From NCBI GenBank assembly GCA_910589125.1, contig CAJURX010000009.1:1-64000 (forward strand): a stretch of DNA of 64,000 nt, in the 5' to 3' direction. Of this stretch, positions 55,283 through 63,941 are shown one piece after another. Numbering within the stretch: position 1 is the first letter of the stretch; each line of letters starts with the position of its first letter. The position numbers and the translations under genes were made by a program. The notes beneath the pieces were generated by a model that did not search any database, was not told where the DNA came from, and saw only the letters and a program-made list of their open reading frames with translations. The DNA comes from an uncultured Eggerthellaceae bacterium. GTDB taxonomy: Bacteria; Actinomycetota; Coriobacteriia; Coriobacteriales; Eggerthellaceae.

Positions 55283-57043
55283 CTACTTGACTGGGACGAT
55301 GTTGTATAGCTCTATCGCTTCCAGCATTATATCGTGAAAGACGGAAGCCATCTTGCCCTCGTAGTTGATCTCATTCGCCGACACGAACAATGCCAGGTTG
55401 GAATTCGAGTTGTCTATGAACCCTGCGAAGCAGAGGTTGTAGCGGCTCTTCGCATACCCGCCGTCCTCGGCGATCTCAGCGGTGGAGGTCTTCCCTGCCA
55501 CGTCATAGCCGGGGATCTCCGCCTCCGTGCCCGTTCCCTCCGCGACCACGCCTTGGAGCATGCCCTTCAGCTTGTCGAACGCCACGGGATCGTCGAGCAC
55601 CTGCTCGCTCTCATACTCCAGCCACTCCCCGCTCTGCGGCTTCGCCATGAGGAAGTGAGGTTGGCAGAGCAGGCCATCAGCGGCCACCATGCCATAGAAG
55701 CGCGCCATGTTCAGGGGTGTCGTGGCAAGGCCCTGGCCGAACGAGATGTTGCACCCGGTGACATAGGCCCACTCGTTGAAGTCAGGCATCACGCTCTGCG
55801 CCTCGCCCGGATAGTCCACGCCGGACTTCTCCGTGATCTTGAGCCGCTTGATCATGGCGTTGAGCTTGTCGAAGCCAGCCTCTTGCGTCGCGAGCGATAT
55901 CCCGACGTTGGACGATTCGTTCAGGATGGTGGCGAAGGTCATCTCCACGTCGGGGCGCTCGTGCGCGTCAGTGATCACGTACTGGTCGGCTTCCAGCTCT
56001 GATGGGCAGAAGAGGATATCCTCCGGCTCTAGCGCGCGCTCGTTGAGCACGGTGAGGGCCGAGAGGGACTTGAAGATGGATCCGGGCTCGAACGCCTGCG
56101 TGACGGCCGTGAGGTTATCAGAGCCGATCATGGAGTTCTCTCGATCGGTCGGATCGAGGTAGGGATAGGAGCAGATGGCGTAGATCTCACCGGTGTCGCC
56201 ATCTATCATCGCCGATGACCCATGCTCGCCCTCATAGGAGAGGATGCCCTGCTCGAGCGCCTCTTCCATCTTGATCTGCATGCGGATGTCCAGCGATATC
56301 ATGATGTCCTCGCCGTCCACCGCGGGGGTATCCTCATGCACGCCGCCCGGGATGGGCGCGCCCTTCTCGCCGCGCTCCGCCGAGTACTTGCCCGGTGTGC
56401 CCTTCAGTATCTCGTCGTATTGCAGCTCGAGGCCGGTGATGCCATTGCCATCCACGTCGCACACGCCGATGACCTGGCCGCCCACGCCCCCATTGGGGTA
56501 CTCCCTCCGCGAATCTGCGATGAAGTACACGCCGGGGAGCTTCATCTCCTTCAAGCGCTGCGCCTTCTCCACATCCGCCTGTCGTTCGATGTAGACGAAC
56601 GTGCTGGGCTCGCGCGAGAGGAGCCCTTCGTAGTATTCAGGGTCCTCCTCCAGCACCGTCGATATCATGGATGCCTCATGGCGCGCATCGGTGACCTCGG
56701 ATGGATTGCAATAGATGGTGGTGCAGTCCACGCTGACGGCCAGGATCTGCCCGTTGCGGTCATAGATCGTGCCGCGCTTGGGCGTCACGGGGAAGTTGAC
56801 CGTGCGGCTCTCCTCGGCCATGGCCGTGTAGGTAGGTGCCACCAGCACCTGCAGATACACGAGGCGGCACAGGAAGATGGCCGCCAGCACGAGGAACAGG
56901 ATGCGCACGTACTTGTCAGGGCGGCTGACCGAGCTCGCCTTCTCGCTCGATTCGCTCGCGATCAGGTCTGAGAGCGTCGTCGCGATGCTCGACAGGGAAT
57001 TCGACCGGGGTCCCTTGCCGCCTGGGCGGGGTCCTTGCGCCAC
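55283..57043 (-). CDS. ftsI: Septal peptidoglycan transpeptidase FtsI/PBP
   Basis: Class B penicillin-binding protein cross-linking septal wall. 586 residues: cytoplasmic tail, one transmembrane helix (about 46-68), a dimerisation domain with RGTIYDRNGQILA, and the transpeptidase domain with the active Ser in PGSIFKSLSA, the SSN triad and AGKTSTAEIA, where KTS stands in place of the usual KTG. GTG start at 57043 with GGAG seven bases upstream. Three bases separate it from ftsL. Confidence 0.93.
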   Translation of the reverse strand: MAQGPRPGGKGPRSNSLSSIATTLSDLIASESSEKASSVSRPDKYVRILFLVLAAIFLCRLVYLQVLVAPTYTAMAEESRTVNFPVTPKRGTIYDRNGQILAVSVDCTTIYCNPSEVTDARHEASMISTVLEEDPEYYEGLLSREPSTFVYIERQADVEKAQRLKEMKLPGVYFIADSRREYPNGGVGGQVIGVCDVDGNGITGLELQYDEILKGTPGKYSAERGEKGAPIPGGVHEDTPAVDGEDIMISLDIRMQIKMEEALEQGILSYEGEHGSSAMIDGDTGEIYAICSYPYLDPTDRENSMIGSDNLTAVTQAFEPGSIFKSLSALTVLNERALEPEDILFCPSELEADQYVITDAHERPDVEMTFATILNESSNVGISLATQEAGFDKLNAMIKRLKITEKSGVDYPGEAQSVMPDFNEWAYVTGCNISFGQGLATTPLNMARFYGMVAADGLLCQPHFLMAKPQSGEWLEYESEQVLDDPVAFDKLKGMLQGVVAEGTGTEAEIPGYDVAGKTSTAEIAEDGGYAKSRYNLCFAGFIDNSNSNLALFVSANEINYEGKMASVFHDIMLEAIELYNIVPVK

Positions 57044-57046
57044 GGG

Positions 57047-57556
57047 CTACTCCGCCGCTTCCGCGTCGCCGTCCTGAGCCGCAGCTGCAGCTGCGGCCGC
57101 GGCCGCTGCATCCACGCTGCCCGAGAGCGACAGGCGCCCCGCATCATCCTTCACGACGATATCCCCGGAGATGTCGATGAACGAGGCCGATGCAGGGGCA
57201 TGCATGCCGTTCGCTATGGCATCGCGCTTGACGCGCGTGGGATTCGCAAGGGATGACTGCGTGACCTCCAGCTGGCTGCCCGTGTCGCGAGCATCGCTGA
57301 TCTGATCCTCTATCGCATTCGCCTCCATGGCAGCCGCGACCGTGGCAGATGAGAGCGAGATGCGCACGCATCCGATCAGCGCGAATGCCACGATGAGGAT
57401 GACCAGCACGCGTGCGAACAGGATGGCACCGCTCGATGCCGTGCGCTCTTCGCGCGCGCCACCTGGCACCACGTCGATGCGGTTGCTGCGTACCGGCTGC
57501 TCGCGCTCGAGCTTGCGAGCGGAGGAGCCGAAGTTGTATGCCGCGCGATAGGCCAA
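57047..57556 (-). CDS. ftsL: FtsL-like septum protein
   Basis: 169-residue bitopic protein between rsmH and ftsI, where ftsL always lies. A basic cytoplasmic tail precedes one transmembrane helix (about 45-66), followed by a short helical extracellular stretch (ATVAAAMEANAIEDQISDAR) and a tail with eleven consecutive Ala. Sequence similarity in FtsL is always weak, so the call rests on size, topology and position. TTG start at 57556, with GAGG six bases upstream. Confidence 0.8.
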   Translation of the reverse strand: MAYRAAYNFGSSARKLEREQPVRSNRIDVVPGGAREERTASSGAILFARVLVILIVAFALIGCVRISLSSATVAAAMEANAIEDQISDARDTGSQLEVTQSSLANPTRVKRDAIANGMHAPASASFIDISGDIVVKDDAGRLSLSGSVDAAAAAAAAAAAQDGDAEAAE

Positions 57557-57614
57557 TGGAATCCTCAGTGGTCGTATCTAGGTTCGTGCTATCTCTTCAT
57601 GTCGCACAAGGCCG

Positions 57615-58571
57615 TCACAGCCTGCAAGCGATACGCAGCTTCGCGCTGCGTGCTCGGGGATTGCGCTCCACCTCATCTGCGCTCGGCAGGATGGGCTTGC
57701 GCGTCTTCACCTTGAGCATCGGACATCTCCCGCACGCGCAGACCGGAAGGTCTGGCGGACATGTGCATCGATCCGCGAATCGCGCGAACGTCTCCTTGAC
57801 GATGCGGTCCTCGATGGAGTGGTAGCTGATCGCGCAGATGCGCCCCTCGGGCAAGAGCCAGCGAATAGCAGCATCAAGGCCGTCTCTCAGGACCTTCTGC
57901 TCTTGGTTCACCTCCATGCGCAGCGCTTGGAACGTGCGCTTGGCAGGGTGCCCTCCCGCACGCCTCGCGGAGGCCGGAATGGCCGCCTTGATGATGTCGA
58001 CCAGCTGTTGGCTGGTCTCGATCGGGGCGGCCTTCCTGGCTTTCACCACGAACGAAGCTATGCGGCTCGCCCACCTCTCATCCGAGTTAGCGCGTATGAT
58101 CCGAGTGAGATCTGCTTCATTGAGAGTGTTGATGATCTCTGCTGCGGTTATGGTCTGTTGGCCCGGATCCATACGCATGTCGAGGGGGGCATCCTCCTTG
58201 AAGGAGAAGCCGCGTAGGGGGTTGTCGATCTGCGGCGACGATACTCCAAGATCGAAGAGCACCGCGTCGATGCCCGGCAGCTCAGCCTGCATGAGCAATG
58301 CATCGAACTGGCCGAAGTTGCCCTTGAGGAGGAGCGTCTCAGGACGCTTCTCCTTCGGGATGCCCTCCAAACGCGCTCTGGCGCGCTCGAGCGCCATGTC
58401 GTCCTGGTCGATCCCGATGAGCAAGCCTTCGCGCCCGATGCGCTCAGCTGCCGCTACCGAGTGCCCCGCCAGCCCGAGCGTCGCATCCACGAACACATCC
58501 CCCGCTTTCAGGGATAGTCCGTCCATGCACTCGTCCAGCAGGACTGGGATATGCCGATATTCGCTTGTCAT
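57615..58571 (-). CDS. rsmH: 16S rRNA (cytosine-1402-N4)-methyltransferase
   Basis: Methylates C1402 of 16S rRNA. 318 residues. HIPVLLDECMDGL at the N-terminus, DATLGLAGHS (SAM loop), FDLGVSSPQID, the RGFSFKEDAPLDMRMD block and ICAISYHSIEDRIVK are all diagnostic. Starts 35 bases after mraZ, the normal order. No clear ribosome site before the ATG. Confidence 0.96.
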   Translation of the reverse strand: MTSEYRHIPVLLDECMDGLSLKAGDVFVDATLGLAGHSVAAAERIGREGLLIGIDQDDMALERARARLEGIPKEKRPETLLLKGNFGQFDALLMQAELPGIDAVLFDLGVSSPQIDNPLRGFSFKEDAPLDMRMDPGQQTITAAEIINTLNEADLTRIIRANSDERWASRIASFVVKARKAAPIETSQQLVDIIKAAIPASARRAGGHPAKRTFQALRMEVNQEQKVLRDGLDAAIRWLLPEGRICAISYHSIEDRIVKETFARFADRCTCPPDLPVCACGRCPMLKVKTRKPILPSADEVERNPRARSAKLRIACRL

Positions 58572-58606
58572 TGTGCCGGGATGTGCCGTGTCCGCACTGA
58601 GGGCCG

Positions 58607-59095
58607 CTATTCGCCGGCGGGTCCGTCGTAGAAGAACCCGAGGTCGATGTCGCCGAACTCCTCGTCGAACGCATCCGCATCCCAGATCTCGAAATAGCCC
58701 GTGTTGCCCACGAGCACCACATCCTTGCTGATGCCGACGGCCTCTCTGGCCTCACGGTTCAGCATGATGCGCCCAGAGGAGTCCACCTCGGTCCCACGCG
58801 CGCGCGACTTCAGCAAGCTGCGCATGCGCACCTGGCGCCGATCGGATGACGAATACCCCCCGAATCGGTCATTGAACAGACCCTCGATCCAGTCGTTGAA
58901 TGCTTCTGGCTCGAATACGTAGAGGCACTTGTCCTCGATCTCCCTGGATACCACGAGATCCTCGGAAAGGACTTTGCGGAATTCCGCGGGGACAGCGACC
59001 CTGCCCTTGGTGTCCACCTTGAAACGGAACTCGCCATACAGGTCCGCGCGTTGCGCGCTGTCCTGCTGCTCGACCGTTTCGATGTCCTTGGGCAC
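58607..59095 (-). CDS. mraZ: Transcriptional regulator MraZ
   Basis: AbrB-like swapped-hairpin regulator that represses its own division cluster. 162 residues: two MraZ repeats, the first with LYGEFRFKVDTKGRVAVPAEFR, the second with SRARGTEVDSSGRIMLNREARE. GTG start at 59095 with GGGGAAG six bases away. Its likely binding sites are three 10-bp repeats directly upstream. Confidence 0.95.
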   Translation of the reverse strand: MPKDIETVEQQDSAQRADLYGEFRFKVDTKGRVAVPAEFRKVLSEDLVVSREIEDKCLYVFEPEAFNDWIEGLFNDRFGGYSSSDRRQVRMRSLLKSRARGTEVDSSGRIMLNREAREAVGISKDVVLVGNTGYFEIWDADAFDEEFGDIDLGFFYDGPAGE

Positions 59096-59185
59096 CTGCT
59101 GCTTCCCCGATCTGCGTTATGTGGGTGTTCAAGTGCGTCTTTCGTGTTGCGTTTCAGAACCCACAAAGCTCTATCCGTGCGGTGC

Positions 59186-59214
59186 ATATTATGCCACTTT
59201 GACCCACTTTGCAA
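59186..59214 (-). promoter_or_regulatory. mraZ operon promoter
   Basis: On the minus strand TTGCAA (59214-59209), a 17-base spacer and TAATAT (59191-59186); predicted start about 85 bases before mraZ. Confidence 0.65.
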
Positions 59215-59220
59215 CACTTC
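59191..59220 (-). promoter_or_regulatory. Three tandem MraZ boxes
   Basis: Three 10-base units in a row on the minus strand: GAAGTGTTGC, AAAGTGGGTC and AAAGTGGCAT. They share AAGTG with exact 10-bp spacing, the pattern described for MraZ sites (AAAGTG-type or TGGG repeats at one helical turn), and cover the -35 and spacer of the promoter, as expected for autorepression. Confidence 0.7.
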
Positions 59221-59255
59221 GATGGTCGCACGAAACACCTTCTGACCTGGGAATA

Positions 59256-59267
59256 GAACGTCTGTTC
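59256..59267. promoter_or_regulatory. SOS-box-like palindrome
   Basis: GAACGTCTGTTC fits the Gram-positive LexA core GAAC-N4-GTTC. It lies 42 bases upstream of the mraZ -35. One such match is expected by chance per 65 kb, so this is tentative. Confidence 0.3.
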
Positions 59268-59532
59268 CCTGGTTTTGGCGCACAAGAGACAGACAGGGAA
59301 CAAGATGTTGTAGGCGTGTCAACAACAGGCACGACATCTGCCATCAAGAGAGTTTTTCAGCTTGTGCGGTGAATGGTGGGGCGATGTGCACAGATGCCCC
59401 ACAAGGAAGCGGAGGATGCGAACGGAGCGGGCTCGGGCGAGCACCTCTTGCATGTCTGGTCGCCCCCCTAGGAGCGAGCGGATGCAGGCGAGCTGCGACC
59501 CTACAGCAACTACAGCCGCCCTTGATGCGCTA

Positions 59533-60432
59533 TCAGCTGCGGGCCTCTACCACGCTGAGGAAGGCCCGTCCGAGGTCCAAGTAGGTCTCCCACGGAAGGA
59601 CCTCGCCGCGCACCTCTGGATCGACGCCTGCGGCTTCGCAGATGGCGGACAAGAGCGGGATGGTCTCCGCACCCGTCTTCCCACGGCTGGCGAAGTATGC
59701 CTTGCATGAGTTCAGCATCTTCTTGCGACGCGAGCAGAACGCAGCATCGGCCATGAGGCACGCCGCTTGGATGACCGCGTCATCTGCCCAAGCAGGAAGG
59801 TCGCACCTGCGATCGAGGCGGATCACCGTGCTCTCCACATGGGGTGGCGGCAAGAACGATCCCGGGCTCACGGAGAAGGAGCCCGAGACCTCCGCCCTGA
59901 GCGAGAGCTTCACCGTATAGGCACCGTAGTCCTTGCGGCCTGGCTTCGCGGCCATGCGCTCCGCCACCTCGCGTTGCACCATGACCGTGGCGCTCTCTAG
60001 GAAGGAGAAGCGCACGAGGTAGTCCAGCACGATGGTAGCCGCCACCGCATAGGGCAGGTTCGCCACGAGCTTATCCGGCCGCGCTCCCTTCAGATCGGCC
60101 TCCTGCAGGTCAAGCGCATCCTTGTGCACCAAGCAGAAGCGCTGCTCGAGCTCAGAGAGCGTATATCTCAGCACCTCCGTGAGGTCCGCATCGCGCTCCA
60201 CCGATATGACCCGCCCAGCACGCTGGAGGAGCGCATGGGTGAGCGTGCCGATGCCCGGGCCCACTTCGAGCACCGTGTCAGAAGGCTCCACCGCCGCAAG
60301 ATCGAGGATACGCCCCACCACCGCATCGTTCACGAGGAAGTTCTGCCCGAAGGCCTTCTTCGGAGCAAGGCCGAAGCGCGCGAGCACGTCGCGCGTAGCC
60401 GATGGCGTCGCCAGCGAGGAGAACCTGGTCAT
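59533..60432 (-). CDS. rsmA: 16S rRNA dimethyladenosine transferase
   Basis: Dimethylates A1518 and A1519 of 16S rRNA. 299 residues: KKAFGQNFLVND, EVGPGIGTLTHALL (SAM loop), VISVERDADL, the catalytic VANLPYAVA and VQREVAERM. AGAGGG stands seven bases before ATG 60432. Part of the metG-tatD-rsmA neighbourhood common in Gram-positive bacteria. Confidence 0.96.
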   Translation of the reverse strand: MTRFSSLATPSATRDVLARFGLAPKKAFGQNFLVNDAVVGRILDLAAVEPSDTVLEVGPGIGTLTHALLQRAGRVISVERDADLTEVLRYTLSELEQRFCLVHKDALDLQEADLKGARPDKLVANLPYAVAATIVLDYLVRFSFLESATVMVQREVAERMAAKPGRKDYGAYTVKLSLRAEVSGSFSVSPGSFLPPPHVESTVIRLDRRCDLPAWADDAVIQAACLMADAAFCSRRKKMLNSCKAYFASRGKTGAETIPLLSAICEAAGVDPEVRGEVLPWETYLDLGRAFLSVVEARS

Positions 60433-60501
60433 CGGCGCACCCTCTTCCCGTTCGGGCGCACAGCCTCACGCTCTGCGCCATGCACGCGTCGCTCGCCCGC
60501 G

Positions 60502-61158
60502 CTACGCATCGGAGGTCGCCTCATCCTCGGTCATGTCGTATTCGTCAGCATCCCCCAAGATCTCGCCCGTCTCCGATATCCGATCGGTCCAGTCGAATAC
60601 GCGTTCCAACTTGAAGCCGCACACGCCCAGCGCTGAGCGCAGCGTGCCGACGAGCGGGTCGAACCCATACGGGTTGCCACCCTCCCCCACCACATGCACA
60701 TCGAACGTGCGGCGCTTCCTCGTCCGGCTCCGGATGTTCGACCAGAAGTACGGCTGCAGCCGATCGAGCACGGCCTTCAGCTGAGCCGGAGGAGCCGCGA
60801 AGTAGAGGGGGGATATCACGGTCAGATGATTCGCAGCATCCAGATGGAGGCGCACGTCATCCATGTCATCATGCATGAAGCACTGATGGGCAGAGGCATT
60901 GCTCTTGTAGGCGATGGGCGCCTGCCGCAGCGGGTCGTCCACCTCGGGGATGCGGCCCCGCTCGGGCGAATCCTCGGGCAGCTCGACCTTGCAGCGATCG
61001 CACCCGACGCAAGGCGCCACCTCGAGCGAGGCGATGGACACGATGGAAGCGCCATCATCAGGGCAGTCCTCTATGCACGCATTGAAGATCGCATCTGCCA
61101 GGTGAGCGCATCTGCCGTTCGCGCGGGGCGAGCCCACGAGCAAGGTCCTGTGCATCAT
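60502..61158 (-). CDS. Flavodoxin-fold NAD(P)H-dependent reductase, iron-sulfur flavoprotein-like
   Basis: 218 residues. LLVGSPRANGRCAHLADAI is the FMN phosphate loop; VAPCVGCDRCK gives a CxxCxxC-type cluster, as in archaeal and clostridial iron-sulfur flavoproteins; PLYFAAPPAQLKAVLDRL is the typical second FMN loop. Electron acceptor unknown. ATG 61158 or 61155 overlaps the tatD stop, so the genes are coupled. Confidence 0.8.
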   Translation of the reverse strand: MMHRTLLVGSPRANGRCAHLADAIFNACIEDCPDDGASIVSIASLEVAPCVGCDRCKVELPEDSPERGRIPEVDDPLRQAPIAYKSNASAHQCFMHDDMDDVRLHLDAANHLTVISPLYFAAPPAQLKAVLDRLQPYFWSNIRSRTRKRRTFDVHVVGEGGNPYGFDPLVGTLRSALGVCGFKLERVFDWTDRISETGEILGDADEYDMTEDEATSDA

Positions 61159-62132
61159 TCGCCTTCCCTCTGCCACGCCGTGGGTGGCCGATCGAGCAAC
61201 CCCAGCGCATTCCGATACGTATCCGCAAGGAGCCGCACGCGCATCTCCTGATCAGCCTCGTCCCCGAGCACCTCCGCACATGCGTGCTCAGCGGTGAACA
61301 CCACCTGAGCTGGCTCGCACGCCTGCCCGCGCAAGGGAACCGGTGCCATGTAGGGAGCATCGGTCTCCAGCAAGAGGCGCGCAGGCGGGACAGCGCGGAT
61401 GGCCTCGCGGATGGCATCAGAGCTCGCGAAGGTGAGCGCGCCGCCAAATGCGACGAAGCACCCTGCATCCACCCAACGTGCGACCTCATGCACATCAGAT
61501 GTGTAGCAGTGCAAGAGCACGCCCGCTTGATCCCAACCCACCTCCTGCATGATGGCATAGGCATCCTCGAACGCCTCGCGCACATGCAAGATGACGGGGA
61601 GGCCAGCTTCGCGTGCGAGCTCCAGCTGGCGCGCGAACACGCGCTGCTGCGCCTCCCGTGGAGAGAGGTCGTAGTGATAGTCGAGCCCTATCTCCCCCAG
61701 CGCGCTCACGCGTAGGTCATGCAGCCGCCAGGTGAGCTCGCGCTCCACCTCATCCGTCCAGTCCTTCGCATTGTGGGGATGCACCCCACAGGCGATGCGC
61801 ACCTGCGGGACGTCATACGGTGCTTGTCCGCAACAGAGCGATCCCATCTGGCGAACGAGGAGCTGTGCGCGCTTCGTCCAACCAGCAAGGTCGTCGAAGG
61901 TGACAGACCCATCCTCGACGACATCGACGATGGTCTCTATGAAGGCGATCTGATGAGCACCGGCGCGCGCAAGAGCGAGCGCCGGGTCAGCCAAGAGCTG
62001 AAGATGCGCATGGGAATCCGCGATGGGCGCGAGGAGATGCGGCGCGTTCACGATCTGCGCGCTGCCATCCTTCTTGACCTTGCGGAAGTGCTCATCATGC
62101 AACGCAGCGGCCTCGAGGTCAGAGCGCGTCAT
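61155..62132 (-). CDS. tatD: TatD-family metal-dependent hydrolase (DNase)
   Basis: 325 residues of the amidohydrolase-like barrel. ADSHAHLQLL gives the first two metal His, CGVHPHNAKD a third region, ALGEIGLDYHYD the bridging Glu, LHVREAFEDAY and LLHCYTSD later His, and LLETDAPYMAP the final Asp. Family proteins are 3'-5' DNases. AGGGGAG precedes ATG 62132, 31 bases after metG. Confidence 0.92.
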   Translation of the reverse strand: MTRSDLEAAALHDEHFRKVKKDGSAQIVNAPHLLAPIADSHAHLQLLADPALALARAGAHQIAFIETIVDVVEDGSVTFDDLAGWTKRAQLLVRQMGSLCCGQAPYDVPQVRIACGVHPHNAKDWTDEVERELTWRLHDLRVSALGEIGLDYHYDLSPREAQQRVFARQLELAREAGLPVILHVREAFEDAYAIMQEVGWDQAGVLLHCYTSDVHEVARWVDAGCFVAFGGALTFASSDAIREAIRAVPPARLLLETDAPYMAPVPLRGQACEPAQVVFTAEHACAEVLGDEADQEMRVRLLADTYRNALGLLDRPPTAWQREGE

Positions 62133-62163
62133 GCTCGCTCGCTCCCCTGCACCCGGCACATGC

Positions 62164-63744
62164 TCACTCGAACTCCGGCAGGTCATCCACATCGAGGCGC
62201 GGGAAGAGCGGATCTCCCACCTGGATGAGGTTGCCTGCAGGCAGCTGGCCCCAGGCGCTAGCCGCCTTGATGTCCTCAACGTCGCGGATGGCGCCCAGCC
62301 CGAGCCTCCGGTAGACCTCCTCAGAGGTGTTCGGCGCGAAAGGTGCCATGTACAGGGCGATCACGCGGATGGCTTCGAGCAGGTTGTACATCACGCACGC
62401 CAGCTCATCCTGCTTCTCTGGGTCCTTCGCCAGCTTGAAGGGCTCCGTCTCCTCGATGTAGCGATTGGCGCGCGAGGCCAGCTCCTGTACCGCAGCCGCC
62501 GCGGCTGAGAAGTCGACATCCGCCATGGCGCGGTCGTACGTCTCGTACAGCTCATCCACGATGGGCTCAAGCGGGTTGTCGCATGACGCTGCGCAGCTGT
62601 TAGGCACGCACCCATCGAAGTACTTCTTCGTCATGTTCATGACGCGGCTCACCAGGTTCCCCCACGTGTTCGCCAGCTCATTGTTGTAGACCTGCACCAT
62701 GCGCTCGATGGAGATAGCGCCGTCAGAACCGAACTGGACATCGCTCATGAAGTAGTAGCGGTATGCGTCCACGCCGAAGATGGCCACCAGATCCGCAGGC
62801 TTCAAGGCATTGCCCTTGCTCTTCGACATCTTCTCGCCCTTGGTGAGCAGGAAGCCATGGCCGAACACCGTATAGGGCACATCCATGCCGGCAGCCAAGA
62901 GCATCGCTGGCCAGATCACGCAGTGGAAGCGGATGATGTCCTTGCCCACGAAGTGGTACTGCATGGGCCAGCGGCGCTCGAATTCGCCTGCGCGCTCATC
63001 CGAGGCATATCCGATGCCCGTGAGGTAGGCGATCAGCGCATCTGCCCACACGTAGGCCACATGGCCCTCATCGAAGGGCAGCGGCACGCCCCAGTCGAAG
63101 GTGGAGCGCGAGATGGAGAGGTCCTTGAGGCTGCGGCTCACGAACGAGACGATCTCGTTCTTGCGCGTCTCGGGACGGATGAAGTCGGGATGCGACGCAT
63201 AGAACTCCAAGAGCGGCTGCTGGAACTCGGAGAGCTTGAAGAACCAGTTCTCCTCGCCGGAGGCCATGAGCTGCACGGGGCGCTTGCAGTCCGGGCAGAC
63301 ATACTGGCCCTCATCGTCCTTCTCGAGGTCGGACTCGGCGTAGTACGTCTCCTCGTGCACGCAGTACCAGCCCTCGTACGCTCCCTTGTACAGATAGCCC
63401 TTGTCATAGAGCTTCTGCCAGAACTGCTTGACCGACACCAGATGGCGCGGCTCGGTGGTGCGCACGAAATCCGTGTATTCGATATCCAGGGCATCCCACG
63501 CATCGCGGAACGCCGGCTCCATGGAATCGCACCACTCCTGCGGCTCCATGCCATGGGCCGCAGCCGTATCGGCCACCTTCTGACCGTGCTCATCCATGCC
63601 CGTGACCAGCGACACATCCTTGCCGTTCATCCGCTGATAGCGGCACACCGTATCCGCCGCGATGGTGGTGTACGCGGTGCCCAGGTGCGGGGCGGCGTTC
63701 ACATAGTAGATGGGCGTTGTCACAGAATACGTCTCGTTAGGCAT
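62164..63744 (-). CDS. metG: Methionine--tRNA ligase
   Basis: Class I synthetase charging tRNA-Met. TTPIYYVNAAPHLGTAYTT carries the HIGH-like motif (HLGT), a CPDC knuckle sits in the connective peptide, and KMSKSKGNAL is the KMSKS loop. 526 residues, the short form without the C-terminal tRNA-binding domain. GAGGAG six bases before ATG 63744. Confidence 0.96.
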   Translation of the reverse strand: MPNETYSVTTPIYYVNAAPHLGTAYTTIAADTVCRYQRMNGKDVSLVTGMDEHGQKVADTAAAHGMEPQEWCDSMEPAFRDAWDALDIEYTDFVRTTEPRHLVSVKQFWQKLYDKGYLYKGAYEGWYCVHEETYYAESDLEKDDEGQYVCPDCKRPVQLMASGEENWFFKLSEFQQPLLEFYASHPDFIRPETRKNEIVSFVSRSLKDLSISRSTFDWGVPLPFDEGHVAYVWADALIAYLTGIGYASDERAGEFERRWPMQYHFVGKDIIRFHCVIWPAMLLAAGMDVPYTVFGHGFLLTKGEKMSKSKGNALKPADLVAIFGVDAYRYYFMSDVQFGSDGAISIERMVQVYNNELANTWGNLVSRVMNMTKKYFDGCVPNSCAASCDNPLEPIVDELYETYDRAMADVDFSAAAAAVQELASRANRYIEETEPFKLAKDPEKQDELACVMYNLLEAIRVIALYMAPFAPNTSEEVYRRLGLGAIRDVEDIKAASAWGQLPAGNLIQVGDPLFPRLDVDDLPEFE

Positions 63745-63867
63745 GGGTGCTCCTCATGATGTTCCTCTGGGTGTAGCGCATATGGCGAGATTCTATCATG
63801 CGGGCAGGGCCGCACATGAGGGATGCGCACTCCGTGAGCGCAGGACCCTTGAGCGCACCTCCCTGGA

Positions 63868-63895
63868 GCTCCTCGCGCATGCCCGCGCGAGGAGC
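63868..63895 (-). terminator. Perfect 11-bp hairpin upstream of metG
   Basis: GCTCCTCGCGC (63868-63878) pairs with GCGCGAGGAGC (63885-63895) around a six-base loop, 46 bases past the stop of the partial gene at the window end. No T-run. Confidence 0.55.
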
Positions 63896-63941
63896 GGCAC
63901 CTCCACCCCTCACACGGGCCCAAGCAAGGGCGCCTGAGCGC

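Larger units (their letters stand above)
59096..59532. other. mraZ upstream region, 437 bp
   Basis: Between the rsmA stop and the mraZ start. Holds the mraZ promoter, three MraZ boxes and an SOS-box-like site. Open frames on the plus strand here lack start signals and family resemblance. Confidence 0.5.

Noticed and set aside
57060..57110. Alanine-codon run in ftsL as an unstable tandem repeat
   Set aside because: The eleven Ala codons use mixed GCA, GCC and GCT, so slippage is unlikely; it is probably just a flexible tail.
59362..59709. Plus-strand frame downstream of the SOS-like site
   Set aside because: Considered as a damage-induced division inhibitor, but it has no start signal and runs into antisense rsmA sequence with no hydrophobic segment.
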